Positions 7,619-16,675 are shown, counted from the first letter of the stretch. The stretch is 48,140 nt of DNA from Sphaerisporangium melleum (GCF_014646695.1 NZ_BMNT01000045.1:20672-68811); one strand, 5' to 3'. Numbers and translations are program-made. Notes: generated from the letters alone by a model not told the origin.

Positions 7619-8053
7619 CTATCGCAGATCCGCAAGGGCGAACACCCCGGTGCCGTGCTCGGCCAGCAGGGCGGCGACCTCCTCCGGCACCAGCGTGATC
7701 GAGGTGATACCCGCGGTCGTGAGCGGAACCTCCTGAACGTGGTACTCGCCCCGAGACGGGTCCGCGAACTCCGGCCCGCTGCGCCTGGACAGGTCCCACT
7801 TCTCGATCGTGGCCAGGAAGAACAACTGGCGATCCTCCGGACCCTCCAGCACGTGAATCAGCGACCGGACGGACGCCTCACCACCCAGCTCCTCGCGCAC
7901 CTCACGCAGCAGCGCCTCCGTAAGGCTCGCGTCGTCATCCTCCACGCCGCCACCCGGCAGCACCCAGTACGGAGCCTTCCCGGGGCGTACACGCTTGATC
8001 GTCAGCACGCCGCCCCCCGGCGTGACCAGCACACCCCGAACCCGCGTCTTCAC
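7619..8053 (-). CDS. Nudix hydrolase
   Basis: A 144-residue Nudix-fold protein. The Nudix helix GGGVEDDDASLTEALL followed by REVREELGG is clear. It differs from consensus at the first Glu position, where there is an Asp/Ala run and one extra residue, so metal binding may be slightly altered; the essential REVREE core is intact. GTG at 8053 follows GGAGGGG. Such proteins cleave nucleoside diphosphates linked to another group; substrate unknown. It sits between an IS remnant and a toxin-antitoxin-like pair and is divergent from the XRE-ImmA gene. Confidence 0.88.
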   Translation of the reverse strand: MKTRVRGVLVTPGGGVLTIKRVRPGKAPYWVLPGGGVEDDDASLTEALLREVREELGGEASVRSLIHVLEGPEDRQLFFLATIEKWDLSRRSGPEFADPSRGEYHVQEVPLTTAGITSITLVPEEVAALLAEHGTGVFALADLR

Positions 8054-8154
8054 GCGTCCCCCTCCGCTCCCGCCGCGACATCAGCATCCCGCGCCAATGC
8101 TCGACACGCACGAAGTCCGCGGCCGACCGTCTGGATAAGGATTCTGTGGCCACC

Positions 8155-8184
8155 CCTGAATCAAGCGAGTAACCTTGATTCAGG
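8155..8184. promoter_or_regulatory. 11-bp inverted repeat operator before XRE-ImmA gene
   Basis: CCTGAATCAAG (8155-8165) and its exact complement CTTGATTCAGG (8174-8184) are separated by 8 bp. The right arm runs into the AGGAGG ribosome site of the XRE-ImmA gene. A 30-bp dyad directly before an XRE gene is the classic place for its own operator; alternatively it could fold in mRNA and hide the ribosome site. Confidence 0.7.
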
Positions 8185-8196
8185 AGGTGGGTGCGC

Positions 8197-9438
8197 ATGG
8201 ATCTGCAGCAGGTGGGCGCACGGGTGAGGCGGGAGCGCGAGCGTGCAGGTCTCACGCAACGAGAGCTGGCGGAGCTGACCGATATCTCGCAGCCGACCCT
8301 CGCGCGCATCGAGCTGGGGACGCGGCCCCGCCTCACCATCGCCGAGCTCGATCGACTGGCCATGGCCATCGGCGTCCCCCTGCGCGAGCTCACCTCCGGC
8401 AGCCCGGTGAGAGACAGAGTTCGCATCGCCGCACGTACAGCGGGAGTGCCGGCCGTCGCTCTCGAGGCCGCTCTACGGCGAGCCGTCGACATCCTCGTGC
8501 TGGACGAGCGACTTGACCGGCTGGTGCACGGTGGGCGGCCTTCAGCTGCAGGGATACGTCCCTTGGCGGCCGATCTCTCTCTTCCCGATCCAAGCGCGTC
8601 CGGCGAAGACCAAGGCCGCGTTCTCGCCTTGGCGGTGCGGAGGCTGCTGGACCTTGGCGGTGCCCCGCTGGCGGACCCCGCCGAGCTCGCGGAGCGGCTC
8701 GCGGGAGTGGATACCGCGGTCGTGGATTTCCCCGCAGGAATCGATGGGTTCACCCTCACTGACCCCGTCCGCGCCGTTACCTTGATCGTGGTGAGTACGA
8801 ATGCGGTAACCGAGCGACAGCGATTTACATATTGCCATGAATTGGGGCATTTTATTTTCGGCGATGGCACCGAGACCCACCTGCTGGATGGTGGTCGCAC
8901 GTCGGCCGAGCTTCGTTGCGATGCGTTTGCGCGTCACCTTCTCGCGCCCCAGGACGGAATCAGAGCATGGCTCGGCGTCAACGGCCCCGGGGGGGAATCC
9001 GCCTTCGACGAACGCAGATGTGCGCTACTGGCCCGCCATTTCGGGGTAAGCCTGATGGTGATCCTCATCCAGTTGGAACGCATGGGCATGATCACCGGCA
9101 GGCAGGTGGAGCGGCTCCGTGGGCCCAGTGGCGCACAGCTGGCGTGGCGCTATGGATGGGGCCCTCAATACGCCGGTAAGCAGGAGATCAGCCGAACCGT
9201 CCGTCCACCGCAGCGAGTGCTCGAAAGGGCCACAACCGCCTACCAGGCCGGCAAACTCGGCATCCGTGTGCTCGCCGACCTGCAGGGCCAGGACCCTACG
9301 GTCACCGAAACCGCCCTGACGGCGGCAGGCGTCATCCCCGAACCTCCACGGATCCGCCGTGCGGACATGCACCGTCTCCTCACCCGCACCCGCTCAGCGG
9401 CACCTCTACAGCACCCATCGCGCGAGCAGGAGGAGTAG
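8197..9438 (+). CDS. XRE HTH domain fused to ImmA/IrrE-type metallopeptidase
   Basis: A 413-residue two-domain protein. Residues 1-65 are an XRE helix-turn-helix (QVGARVRRERERAGLTQREL, then ISQPTLARIELG), and a zinc peptidase domain carries HELGH at 214-218 within FTYCHELGHFIFGDG. The ATG at 8197 is preferred over GTG 8191 because AGGAGG then lies 9 nt upstream. In ImmR/ImmA-type systems the peptidase inactivates a repressor; fused forms (COG2856-type) act as antitoxin or antirepressor. The next gene begins 2 bp after its stop, so the two are one operon. The peptidase region has locally AT-richer DNA, hinting at transfer. Confidence 0.88.
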   Translation: MDLQQVGARVRRERERAGLTQRELAELTDISQPTLARIELGTRPRLTIAELDRLAMAIGVPLRELTSGSPVRDRVRIAARTAGVPAVALEAALRRAVDILVLDERLDRLVHGGRPSAAGIRPLAADLSLPDPSASGEDQGRVLALAVRRLLDLGGAPLADPAELAERLAGVDTAVVDFPAGIDGFTLTDPVRAVTLIVVSTNAVTERQRFTYCHELGHFIFGDGTETHLLDGGRTSAELRCDAFARHLLAPQDGIRAWLGVNGPGGESAFDERRCALLARHFGVSLMVILIQLERMGMITGRQVERLRGPSGAQLAWRYGWGPQYAGKQEISRTVRPPQRVLERATTAYQAGKLGIRVLADLQGQDPTVTETALTAAGVIPEPPRIRRADMHRLLTRTRSAAPLQHPSREQEE

Positions 9439-9440
9439 CG

Positions 9441-10091
9441 GTGCTGGAAGCGGAGGAAGGATCTTCCTGCCTATCCGAAGAGATATGCATCCTCGATGCG
9501 GTGGTGTGTGTTCACTTTGTCGGCGCCAACCTGCAGTCAATCCTGATCGACGTACTGCACAGTTCTGGCCTGGTGCTACAGGTCCCTGAGGAGGTATGTG
9601 ATGAGGTCGCCGCGAAAGACCGAAAGTATCCGGGGATACGGCAGCGCTGGGCGAGACTTCAGGCCAGCGATCACATCAAGGTGCTCCCACGCGTAGAGGT
9701 CGAGACCGCGCAGCCTCGAGTGGTCGAGGTGATCGAAGAGATTCGTGGGATGGAAATCGAAGAGGCTGTCCTCGTCAGGCGTGATCTAGGTGAGGTAATC
9801 GTCATCGCGCACTGTGTCCATCTCGCGGAGCAGGGATGGAACGTTACAGCTTTGATCGACGACCAAGGTGGCCAACATATAGCCGCGCGTTGGAATGTCC
9901 CTGTTCTCACCATCGAGGATGTGCTGACACTGGCAATTCACAGAGGACATTTCCCAGGTCGAGCCGATCTGCGCAGGGTATACGACAAACTGCGCGAGTA
10001 CGGTGACGGCATGCTCCCGTTGGAGAAGAGCGGCCTAATCGAAGAACATCAGCAATGGGCGGCACAGGCCGTGTATGGGAGCGCTTCATAG
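9441..10091 (+). CDS. PIN-like nuclease, candidate toxin
   Basis: A 216-residue protein that I read as PIN-fold. An early Asp follows a hydrophobic strand (CILDAVVCVHF, D19), then acidic residues in VPEEVCDEV (E50/E51), RRDLGEVIVIAHCVHLAE (D115, E118) and ALIDDQGGQHIAA (D140/D141). This spacing fits the four-acid metal site of PIN RNases. The GTG start is 2 bp past the upstream stop and is preceded by AGGAGGAG. Together with the XRE-ImmA gene it forms a two-gene module of the toxin-antitoxin type. Sequence similarity is weak, so a non-toxic role in the same pair is possible. Confidence 0.6.
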   Translation: MLEAEEGSSCLSEEICILDAVVCVHFVGANLQSILIDVLHSSGLVLQVPEEVCDEVAAKDRKYPGIRQRWARLQASDHIKVLPRVEVETAQPRVVEVIEEIRGMEIEEAVLVRRDLGEVIVIAHCVHLAEQGWNVTALIDDQGGQHIAARWNVPVLTIEDVLTLAIHRGHFPGRADLRRVYDKLREYGDGMLPLEKSGLIEEHQQWAAQAVYGSAS

Positions 10092-10175
10092 GCAATAGAT
10101 TGTCATCTGTGTGATGTGGCCATCAGCCTGGGCAGCCCCGACGTCGGGGGTCGTGGCTGCCTGAGACGTCTTCTT

Positions 10176-11318
10176 TCAGGTGATCGCGGTGAGGTCGATG
10201 ACCAGGAACGTGTCGTCGCGGGGGAAGGTCAGCAGGCGTCCGTCGGCGCCGGGGAGATAACGTCCCCTTTCCGTGCCGAGCTTCAGTTCCGCCCCGGCAC
10301 CGGTGGCAGTGTCGTAGAGGGCGGTCCATCCTGGGCCGTCGGCCGTGAGGAACCGGTCGCGGAGAAGCACCTGGGGGCCTGCCGGCGGCAGTGTGAGCTT
10401 TCGCTGCTCTCGCCCGCCCCGGTCGAGGACGGTGGCCGTCCCGGCTTGGGGGTCTCGGGTGACGCATCGGGTGATTCCGCATGCCAGCACCTGAGTGTTC
10501 TGGATGCCGCTGAGGTCGTGCCGTTCGCCGGTTTCCACGTTGAGCAGGGACTGGAAGGGCGCCGCGTCCCTGGCGCGCGGACCGGGTGTGCCGATCCACG
10601 GCCAGGTGAGGATGTGCTTGCCTTCGGTGCCGTCTATCTTCTGGGCCTGGCCGCCGGTCAGCGGGGCGCGGTACACGCCGGTGGTTCCCGCCGACCAGGC
10701 GATGCCGTCCGGTGTGACGGTCAGGTTGTTGATCAGGCCCGTCCGTGACCGTGGGGGCAGCTCGGCCGAGGTGACGACGGCAGGCTTGCCGCCGTTCACC
10801 GGGACCGACCAGATGTCGGCGATCTCCTTGCCGTTCACCCTTCGCGCGGTCCACCAGATGATGCGGTCGTTTCCGGTGGCGAATCCGTCGGCGTACAGCA
10901 CGGTGTCCTTGGGAGTCGGGACGTCGGCCAGCTTCGTGGCCTGTCCCTTTTCCAGGTGGTAGGCGTAGAGGGCGGCCGCCTCCTCGGAACGCGATTCGAC
11001 GGTGATCAGCAGAGTGGAATCGTCGAGGAACAGACGCGGCCGGAGCTTGCGGCCGTCCGGCAGCGCGCGGGGGATCTCGTGAGCCGCGCCCGGCCACAAT
11101 TGCTCGATCGTCTGCGGTGGGCGTGCCGGCGCCACGTCGGCTCCAGCGGCTCCGGCGTTTACGGCGGAACGCGAGGCCGAAGCGATGTATGCGCCACCTG
11201 AGCCTATGAGCACAATGACGGCACCAACGGCGAGCGCGGTCATGAGCGCCTTACCGCGCCTCTGACGCGGAGCGCTCACCACGGAAGTGTCGGATAAGTT
11301 CTCCTCGAGCGTCGTCAT
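10176..11318 (-). CDS. Membrane-anchored beta-propeller protein
   Basis: About 380 residues. An N-terminal cytoplasmic stretch (MTTLEENLSDTS...) precedes one transmembrane segment (ALMTALAVGAVIVLIGSGG) and a large extracytoplasmic part with repeated strands ending in W/D-containing turns (DRIIWWTARRVNG, DGIAWSAGTTGVYR, GWTALYDTATG), as in WD40/TolB-like propellers. The ATG at 11318 has AGAGAGG upstream; the longer frame has no such support. It resembles in plan the propeller protein at 39133-40251, which is coupled to a sigma factor, but here no sigma gene is adjacent. Probably a surface sensor or binding protein; ligand unknown. Confidence 0.65.
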   Translation of the reverse strand: MTTLEENLSDTSVVSAPRQRRGKALMTALAVGAVIVLIGSGGAYIASASRSAVNAGAAGADVAPARPPQTIEQLWPGAAHEIPRALPDGRKLRPRLFLDDSTLLITVESRSEEAAALYAYHLEKGQATKLADVPTPKDTVLYADGFATGNDRIIWWTARRVNGKEIADIWSVPVNGGKPAVVTSAELPPRSRTGLINNLTVTPDGIAWSAGTTGVYRAPLTGGQAQKIDGTEGKHILTWPWIGTPGPRARDAAPFQSLLNVETGERHDLSGIQNTQVLACGITRCVTRDPQAGTATVLDRGGREQRKLTLPPAGPQVLLRDRFLTADGPGWTALYDTATGAGAELKLGTERGRYLPGADGRLLTFPRDDTFLVIDLTAIT

Positions 11319-11662
11319 ATTTGACCTCTCTTGCCGCATCGACAGGACCGAAGCCGGTCGGCCCTCGGTCGTCCAAGCATCGTGCTGCTCAAGCTTTCTC
11401 GCACCCAGATGACGCCCACCACACGTGCAGGGCTTCCCGCACACAGCCCGCCGGGCCGGACGTACGCAGGCAATGGTGCACCCGGGCCGGCTCGGACTCT
11501 CCGCGCGGAGGCAGGCCGTATCCCCGGCTGTGGTCGCCTGCCGGCTCTTCGTATCCCCGGTTGCGATCGCCGAACGGCTTGCAGACCCGTGTGACGTCCT
11601 TCTCGCTACTCCGATGTTGTCGCGGAGCCGGCGGGTACGGACCCTGACGTGAGGCCTCCTGG
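11319..11662. other. Intergenic region without a convincing gene
   Basis: 344 bp between two minus-strand genes. Short frames here have no ribosome site or family resemblance. A roughly 33-bp unit beginning CGTATCCCCGG occurs twice in tandem near 11518-11575, and both copies end in GATCGCC/GGTCGCC. The segment should also contain the promoter of the propeller gene. I see nothing else. Confidence 0.5.
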
Positions 11663-13039
11663 TCAGGCGGCGAGTTCGGCCTTCAGGTGGTCACGGAACT
11701 CTCGGACCATGACCGTGTCGGCGTACGGCTCCAGGCGTTCGGCGAACTGGTGCATGAGGTCGGTTGAGCGGTTGGAGGTGAGGCTCTTGGTCAGCGGGAT
11801 GGCGGCGCGGGCGCAGGTGAGGGCCTGCTCCAGCTCTCCCATGCCGAGGTAGGCCTCGGCGGCGTGGATCTGGTTGAACTGGGCGGTCCGTGGCACCCGG
11901 TCCTTGAACTCGCGTACGGCCTTCTCTGCGCGGTCCGCCGCCCGCTGGTGCTCGCCCAGAAAACTCCAGCAGCGCCCCGCCTGGGCGTCCAACTCGGCCA
12001 CCTCGTACAGGGCGGTCCAGGTGGGGTCTCGGTCGGAGGTGCCTTGCTCATGGGCGCGCTCGGCTTCGGCGAGCAGCCGTTCGATCTTCTTCGCGCTATG
12101 GCGGTCGGCGGTCTCTGCGGGCTTGGTCTGCAACGAGGTGGCCCATGCCTCCCTGACCAGGACCAGCGACATGGCACGCGGAGGCGCGCCGGCCCGGCGG
12201 GCGGTGTCCACGGCAGCCCTAGCCAACCAGACGGCCCAGGTCGGCTGCTCCAGGTGGATGGCCTGTCTGGTCAAGGTGGCCAGGATCCAGGCGCCGGTGA
12301 GGGGGTCGTTTGCGGTTTTGGCGAGGTGGAGGGCGTGGCCGAAGTGGTGTTGGGCTTGGCCGTGGTGGTTGATGTCGAAGGCGGTCCAGCCGGCCATCCA
12401 GCTCATGCCGGCCGCGGCGCTCATCAGCGCCGAGCCGACCTTGTCGTCGTACCGGCCGCGGAGCAGTGGTGCCACGTTCTCATTGAGGTAGCGCAGCACC
12501 ACGGGTCGTACGAGTCCGGCGCCGAAGCGCTGGTCCATCTGGCTGAAGGCGGCGCGGGCCTGGTTGATGCGCTCGACGTCGGCCAGGCCGACGGCTCGTC
12601 CGGGGCCTTGGTGCGCGGCGGACGGCGTGGGGGTGCCGTAGTTCCAGGACACCAGCCATTCGGCCAGGGCCGAGGGGACGAAGGGCAGCGTCGCCAGCAG
12701 GTGACGGCGGGACGGTTCCATCTCCAACCTCCACAGATGCGCGGCGGCCTTCACCGTAGCCACCAGCGCGTCGCCCGCGCTGTCGGTGGACGGCCAGGTT
12801 GATGTCGCGGTGAAGGCCGAGCCTTCTATCCACTCCTCGACCTGGGCGGGTTCGGCCTTGAACGCGGCGGCGATGCGGGCCCGGTAGCAGGCCCGCACCC
12901 CTTGCTCGCCGCGTTCCCATCGGGCCCAGGTGTTGACGGCGACTCCTACCGCTTCGGCGGCCTGTTCCTGGTTCATGCCGAGCAGCTTGCGAGCTCGTAC
13001 CAGCTCGGGCCGTCCGGGCCGTCGCCGCGTGTCCCCCAC
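11663..13039 (-). CDS. XRE-family regulator with helical-repeat sensor domain
   Basis: A 458-residue protein. Residues 8-75 form an XRE helix-turn-helix (RARKLLGMNQEQAAEAVGV, NTWARWERGEQ). The remainder is all-helical with TPR-like pairs (e.g. AAEAYLGMGELEQALTCARA, HAAEAY), the actinobacterial pattern of pleiotropic regulators that sense a peptide or small ligand. GTG at 13039 follows GGGAGG. It is divergent from the ATP-binding anti-sigma-type gene; the intervening 296 bp holds an ATGAC...GTCAT dyad. In Streptomyces relatives these proteins often pair with small DUF397-type proteins, but none is visible here. Confidence 0.75.
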   Translation of the reverse strand: MGDTRRRPGRPELVRARKLLGMNQEQAAEAVGVAVNTWARWERGEQGVRACYRARIAAAFKAEPAQVEEWIEGSAFTATSTWPSTDSAGDALVATVKAAAHLWRLEMEPSRRHLLATLPFVPSALAEWLVSWNYGTPTPSAAHQGPGRAVGLADVERINQARAAFSQMDQRFGAGLVRPVVLRYLNENVAPLLRGRYDDKVGSALMSAAAGMSWMAGWTAFDINHHGQAQHHFGHALHLAKTANDPLTGAWILATLTRQAIHLEQPTWAVWLARAAVDTARRAGAPPRAMSLVLVREAWATSLQTKPAETADRHSAKKIERLLAEAERAHEQGTSDRDPTWTALYEVAELDAQAGRCWSFLGEHQRAADRAEKAVREFKDRVPRTAQFNQIHAAEAYLGMGELEQALTCARAAIPLTKSLTSNRSTDLMHQFAERLEPYADTVMVREFRDHLKAELAA

Positions 13040-13059
13040 GATCGCCTCCCTGTGATCGG

Positions 13060-13077
13060 ATGACTACACATTGTCAT
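13060..13077. promoter_or_regulatory. ATGAC...GTCAT inverted repeat upstream of XRE gene
   Basis: A 5-8-5 inverted repeat ATGAC-(8)-GTCAT in the AT-richest part of the divergent region, 20 bp before the XRE regulator start. Position suggests an operator for autoregulation. The arms are short, so chance occurrence is possible. The remaining 13078-13335 shows no gene or further signal that I can support. Confidence 0.35.
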
Positions 13078-13335
13078 TAGCGATCCCTGGCCGCCGCCAC
13101 CATCCTGGAAAACGACCAGCAATCGACCACCTTCCGGCGGGTCGCCCTCCCGCCGGTCAGGTGTATGTGGATGGCGGTAGGTGGGCCGCTTCGACGTGTC
13201 CCTACGGTCGCCCGGCGACCACCTTGGGCAGCCGATCGTCCGCTGCGGCGGGTACGGACGGTTGTCGGCGTTCAGCTCGCCGCCCTCGGCGCGTTTCCTT
13301 CTCTCACGGCAATCGACAGTGAATGGAGCGCGCCA

Positions 13336-13941
13336 ATGCGGCCGGTCGAGGGCATCCCCCCGCACACCCCCCACCTCATCACGCCAGGAGTTCCCGAGCG
13401 ATCTTCGCTAGAACCGCCACCGCGATCCGCCTGGCCGGAGCCGGGTGGTCCGCACTCCACGCCGCATCCCGGGGCCGCCCGGGTGCGGGTGCTGGTGCGG
13501 ACGCTCCAGCCCGGGTCGGCGTCCCGGCGGGCACGGGAGGTGATCAGGGAGGTGCTGGAGGCGGCCGGGGTGGCGGACGAGGCCGTGTCGGACGCCGAGC
13601 TGATCGTGGCGGAGCTGGCCGCCAACGCCGAACGGCACGGCCGCCCGCCGTACGAGCTGCGGATCTTCACGGCGGACGGCGTGCCGGCCTGGGGCGAGAT
13701 CGTCGATGGTGACCCCGACACCCACGAGGTGGCCCTCATCCTGAACCTGCTGCGTTCGGTGCGGGAGATCGGCCTGCCGCTGCTCGCCGAGAACGGCCGC
13801 GGCCTGCTGCTGGCGCACCGGCTCTCCGGCGGCCGGTGCCACGTCCACTCCGTCGCCCTTTCGGGCACCGGGGCTCCGGGCAAGGCCGTCGCCTTCGCCC
13901 TCCCTGCCCCGCCGGAGGCCCGCCGAGAATGCCGCACGTAG
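13336..13941 (+). CDS. ATP-binding anti-sigma/regulatory kinase-like protein (HATPase_c)
   Basis: About 201 residues. After a Pro-rich N-terminal tail, the segment DAELIVAELAANAERHGRPP provides the N-box Glu/Asn/His typical of the RsbW/SpoIIAB GHKL ATPase fold, followed by strand-turn-strand and a G-rich lid region (ENGRGLLLAHRLSGG). Such proteins bind sigma or anti-anti-sigma factors, or phosphorylate them. The nearby PP2C phosphatase gene (14515-16236) is the natural opposing activity. ATG at 13336 has GGAG upstream; a much longer frame exists but lacks support. No STAS-domain partner is seen in the window. Confidence 0.75.
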   Translation: MRPVEGIPPHTPHLITPGVPERSSLEPPPRSAWPEPGGPHSTPHPGAARVRVLVRTLQPGSASRRAREVIREVLEAAGVADEAVSDAELIVAELAANAERHGRPPYELRIFTADGVPAWGEIVDGDPDTHEVALILNLLRSVREIGLPLLAENGRGLLLAHRLSGGRCHVHSVALSGTGAPGKAVAFALPAPPEARRECRT

Positions 13942-14079
13942 TGGCTGAAGCGGAGGCCGCCGTGGCTCCGTCGCCTCGCCTGCCGGCGCGGCGACGGAGC
14001 CTTCACCGCCTGGAACCGGACAGGTGCCAGGGATCGCGAGCCGGAGGTAGTGCAGCGGTGGGGCTAGGGGAGGGTGGGG

Positions 14080-14310
14080 TCACCGGTCGGGGGTGGAGCG
14101 GCCGGGGGGCTCGTTGTAGAGGGTGATGGTCCACTCTTCGGTGAATCCACCTTGCGGTGCGGGCTGGAGTCGGTTGACGAGTTCGACGCCCAGCCCTATG
14201 GTCGCCGCGGCGCGGACCAGTTCAACGAACTGCTCGAAATCGCTGCCGATGACGCGCTTGACTACTTTCGGGGTGTAAGAGGTGTCGGTCGAGTCGGGAT
14301 GGGTGGACAA
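14080..14310 (-). CDS. Small hypothetical protein with TTG start
   Basis: A 76-residue protein of no family I recognise. It starts with TTG at 14310, supported by AGGAGGG five bases upstream. The sequence is mixed alpha/beta (VVKRVIGSDFEQFVELVRAA, then EEWTITLYNEPPG), with no membrane segment, signal peptide or Cys. It is the gene downstream of the PP2C phosphatase on the same strand, 204 bp away. It may be a small partner of the signalling genes around it, but that is only context. Confidence 0.6.
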   Translation of the reverse strand: MSTHPDSTDTSYTPKVVKRVIGSDFEQFVELVRAAATIGLGVELVNRLQPAPQGGFTEEWTITLYNEPPGRSTPDR

Positions 14311-14339
14311 GGACCCTCCTGTTGGCCGCTGAGCTGCGT

Positions 14340-14360
14340 GGACGCCATGCCATGGCGTCC
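14340..14360. promoter_or_regulatory. 9-3-9 perfect inverted repeat
   Basis: GGACGCCAT (14340-14348) and ATGGCGTCC (14352-14360) are exact complements around 3 bp. No T-run follows on either strand, so an operator or mRNA hairpin in the leader of the 76-residue gene is more likely than a terminator. The rest of 14361-14514 shows nothing recognisable. Confidence 0.45.
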
Positions 14361-14514
14361 ATCATCCCTGTCGTTTCGCCGTGCAGGAGATTGTTTTCGG
14401 GTGATTCGTGCGTTGGCGCATGCTCGCATCGGCCGGAGAACACCCCGGCCTGAGTGGCGAAGCTGAGCCGGACCTGATGCCGGTGTTCGCCTGTGTAGGG
14501 ACGGCCTGGCCTGG

Positions 14515-16236
14515 TCAGGAGGGAGGTGTGGTTCGGGTGAGGAGGAGGGCCACGTCGTCGTCCCGGCGGGGGAGTGCGGTCATGATGGCCTCGCAGGTGG
14601 CTTCCAGTGTGTCGCGTGGCGCGGCGAGCGCGTCCCGGAGGGTGGCGATGCCGCGGTCGATGTCCTGCTCGCGGCTCTCGACCAGGCCGTCGGTGTAGAA
14701 GGCGAGGGTGCTGCCGGGTGGCAGGCTGATCTCGACGGTGGTGAAGTCCCGGGGGAAGGCCGCGTCGCCGAGGCCGAGTGCCAGCCCCGGCGGCAGGTCG
14801 ATGACCGAAGCGTCGCCGCCGGGGCCGGCGAGGATGGGGGGCGGGTGCCCGGCGCAGGCCAGCGCGCAGGTGTGGGTGGCCAGGTCCACCACGGCGTACA
14901 GGCACGTCGCGCACTGGATGGAGTCCATGTCCTCGGCCATGCGGTCGAGCCGCCGCAGCACCTGGTCGGGCGGATGGTCGTTGTCGGCCAGGGCGCGCAC
15001 CGCGGCGCGCAGTTGCACCATCGCGCCGGCGGCGGCCGGGCCGTGTCCTATGGCGTCCCCGATGACCAGGGCGATGCGGGTCTCCGACAGCGAGATCACG
15101 TCGTACCAGTCGCCGCCCACCCGCTCCTCGCTCGCGGGGTGGTAGCAGTGGGCCACATCGAGCCCTGGCGGGCCGGTGAGCGTGGGCGGCGGCGCGAGGT
15201 TCTGCTGGAGGGCCTGCATCGTGCGGTTCAGGCGGGTGTAGAGGCGGGCGTTGTCGATCGACATGGCCGCCCGGAGGGCGAGGTCTTCGGCGAGCGCCTT
15301 GTCGTGCTCGTCGAAGGGAGGGCGGTCGGGGAACCGGGTGAGTCCGATGAAGCCGACCACGATGCCGCGCGCGGTCAGCGGCACGGTGAGGAACGAGGAC
15401 ATCTCCAGGAAGCGCGCGGCGGGCTCGCCGAGCACCGCGACGACCCGGTCGAGGTCTTCGACGCGCAACTCCGGGGCAGTGCACCGGATCGGGGCGTTGC
15501 CGGTCATGCAGCGGGTGGCGGGATGCCAGGCGGGGTAGGTCACCACCTCGTCCAGCGGGAAGGCGTCCAGCCACAGGCGCTCGTCGGTCTGCCGGGTGCC
15601 GAGCTTGAGGGCGAGCCGGCGGACGCGTACCGAACCGTCGACGGCGAGCCGGGGGCGCGCCTCGTCCCTGAGCAGCCCCTCGACGACGTAGAGGTTCGCG
15701 GTGTCGGCGAGGCGGGGGACGGCGACGTCCACGAAGCCCGCGGCGGCCTGGCGCGGGTCGAGCGGGGCGCCGATGTGCACGCTGAGCGCGTTGAGCAGGG
15801 CCACGCGTTCGCGGGCGGCGTCGTCCGCGGCGTCGTGACGAGGGGCCTGGGACAGCGCGGTGTCGGTGGCGGTGACCATGACGGCTCCCCAGACGCCGGG
15901 CAGGTCCAGCGGCTCCCAGTGGAAGGTGAGGTCGCGGAGGTGCCCGCCCGAGCATTCGGCGGGGAGCAGGTCGCTCCAGGCGCGGCCGGCCACCGCCTCG
16001 GCCAGTGCGTGGCGCACTCTCTCGCGGGCGGTGCCGCGCAGCAGCAGGTCGCAGATGTGACGGCCGACGGCCCTTTCGGGCGGGAGCCCGAACAGCCGCA
16101 CCGCCCCCGCCGGCCACTGAGTGACCCGGCCGACGGTGTCGAGCAGCATGGCGGCGTACCCGGATGGGTGCCGCACCCCCGGATGCGGACGCGTCATGTC
16201 GTCCACCGGTGACCCTGTTCTCGCCGTGCGCGCCAC
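14515..16236 (-). CDS. PAS-GAF-PP2C (SpoIIE-type) serine phosphatase
   Basis: A 573-residue signalling protein. Domains in order: PAS (about 20-130; GYAAMLLDTVGRVTQWPAGA start), GAF (about 145-330; ALNALSVHIGAPLDP... to SIDNARLY), and PP2C/SpoIIE (about 340-573), with ERVGGDWYDV, LVIGDAIGHGPAAA, CLYAVVD and LAFYTDGLVESR metal-binding motifs intact. Such enzymes dephosphorylate anti-anti-sigma proteins in partner-switching circuits; the HATPase gene at 13336 is a plausible counter-player. GTG at 16236 is preceded by a purine-rich GGGGGT; an ATG about 13 codons in is an alternative. No transmembrane segment, so it is cytosolic. Confidence 0.9.
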   Translation of the reverse strand: MARTARTGSPVDDMTRPHPGVRHPSGYAAMLLDTVGRVTQWPAGAVRLFGLPPERAVGRHICDLLLRGTARERVRHALAEAVAGRAWSDLLPAECSGGHLRDLTFHWEPLDLPGVWGAVMVTATDTALSQAPRHDAADDAARERVALLNALSVHIGAPLDPRQAAAGFVDVAVPRLADTANLYVVEGLLRDEARPRLAVDGSVRVRRLALKLGTRQTDERLWLDAFPLDEVVTYPAWHPATRCMTGNAPIRCTAPELRVEDLDRVVAVLGEPAARFLEMSSFLTVPLTARGIVVGFIGLTRFPDRPPFDEHDKALAEDLALRAAMSIDNARLYTRLNRTMQALQQNLAPPPTLTGPPGLDVAHCYHPASEERVGGDWYDVISLSETRIALVIGDAIGHGPAAAGAMVQLRAAVRALADNDHPPDQVLRRLDRMAEDMDSIQCATCLYAVVDLATHTCALACAGHPPPILAGPGGDASVIDLPPGLALGLGDAAFPRDFTTVEISLPPGSTLAFYTDGLVESREQDIDRGIATLRDALAAPRDTLEATCEAIMTALPRRDDDVALLLTRTTPPS

Positions 16237-16675
16237 CAGACCCCCTGGAAGACAGAAGGGATATCGAGTCCGGTACCGCGACGATGTGCGAGGACCCCTC
16301 TCCCCGCAGGTCTGCGGCTACCGAGAGTAAATTAGCACCCACGCTTCGGCGTCTTTCGTGAAAACCCCTCAAGCCCGGCCTGGTGGGCGGGACGACGCGA
16401 CAGCGGGTGGGCCTGAGGTGTGTGCTGTGGAACGGGCCACCGGTTTCGCGGACGCGCACTCCGGCGGCTTTGAGCAGGGCCGATTTGGTCGGTGTGTGGC
16501 GCGGGAGCCGGCGAACGGGTGGGTCGAGTGGCCGGTGTCACACTGCTCTACGGGAATTGTGCGACCAGGTGGAACGGTTGGCCCGGACGTGACGCCTGCC
16601 CTGCCGTTGACCTGGCCATTGCTCGAGGCCATGGGTTCGCCGTGCATGTGCCGCTGTCGCCGCCACCCGGTCTGA
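16237..16675. other. Intergenic region upstream of metN
   Basis: The 520-bp divergent region between the phosphatase gene and metN. I looked for SAM-responsive riboswitch cores and tRNA features and found none that fit. Short frames on both strands lack ribosome sites and family motifs. An AT-richer patch near 16325-16340 could hold the phosphatase promoter. The metN-proximal part is described separately. Confidence 0.45.
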
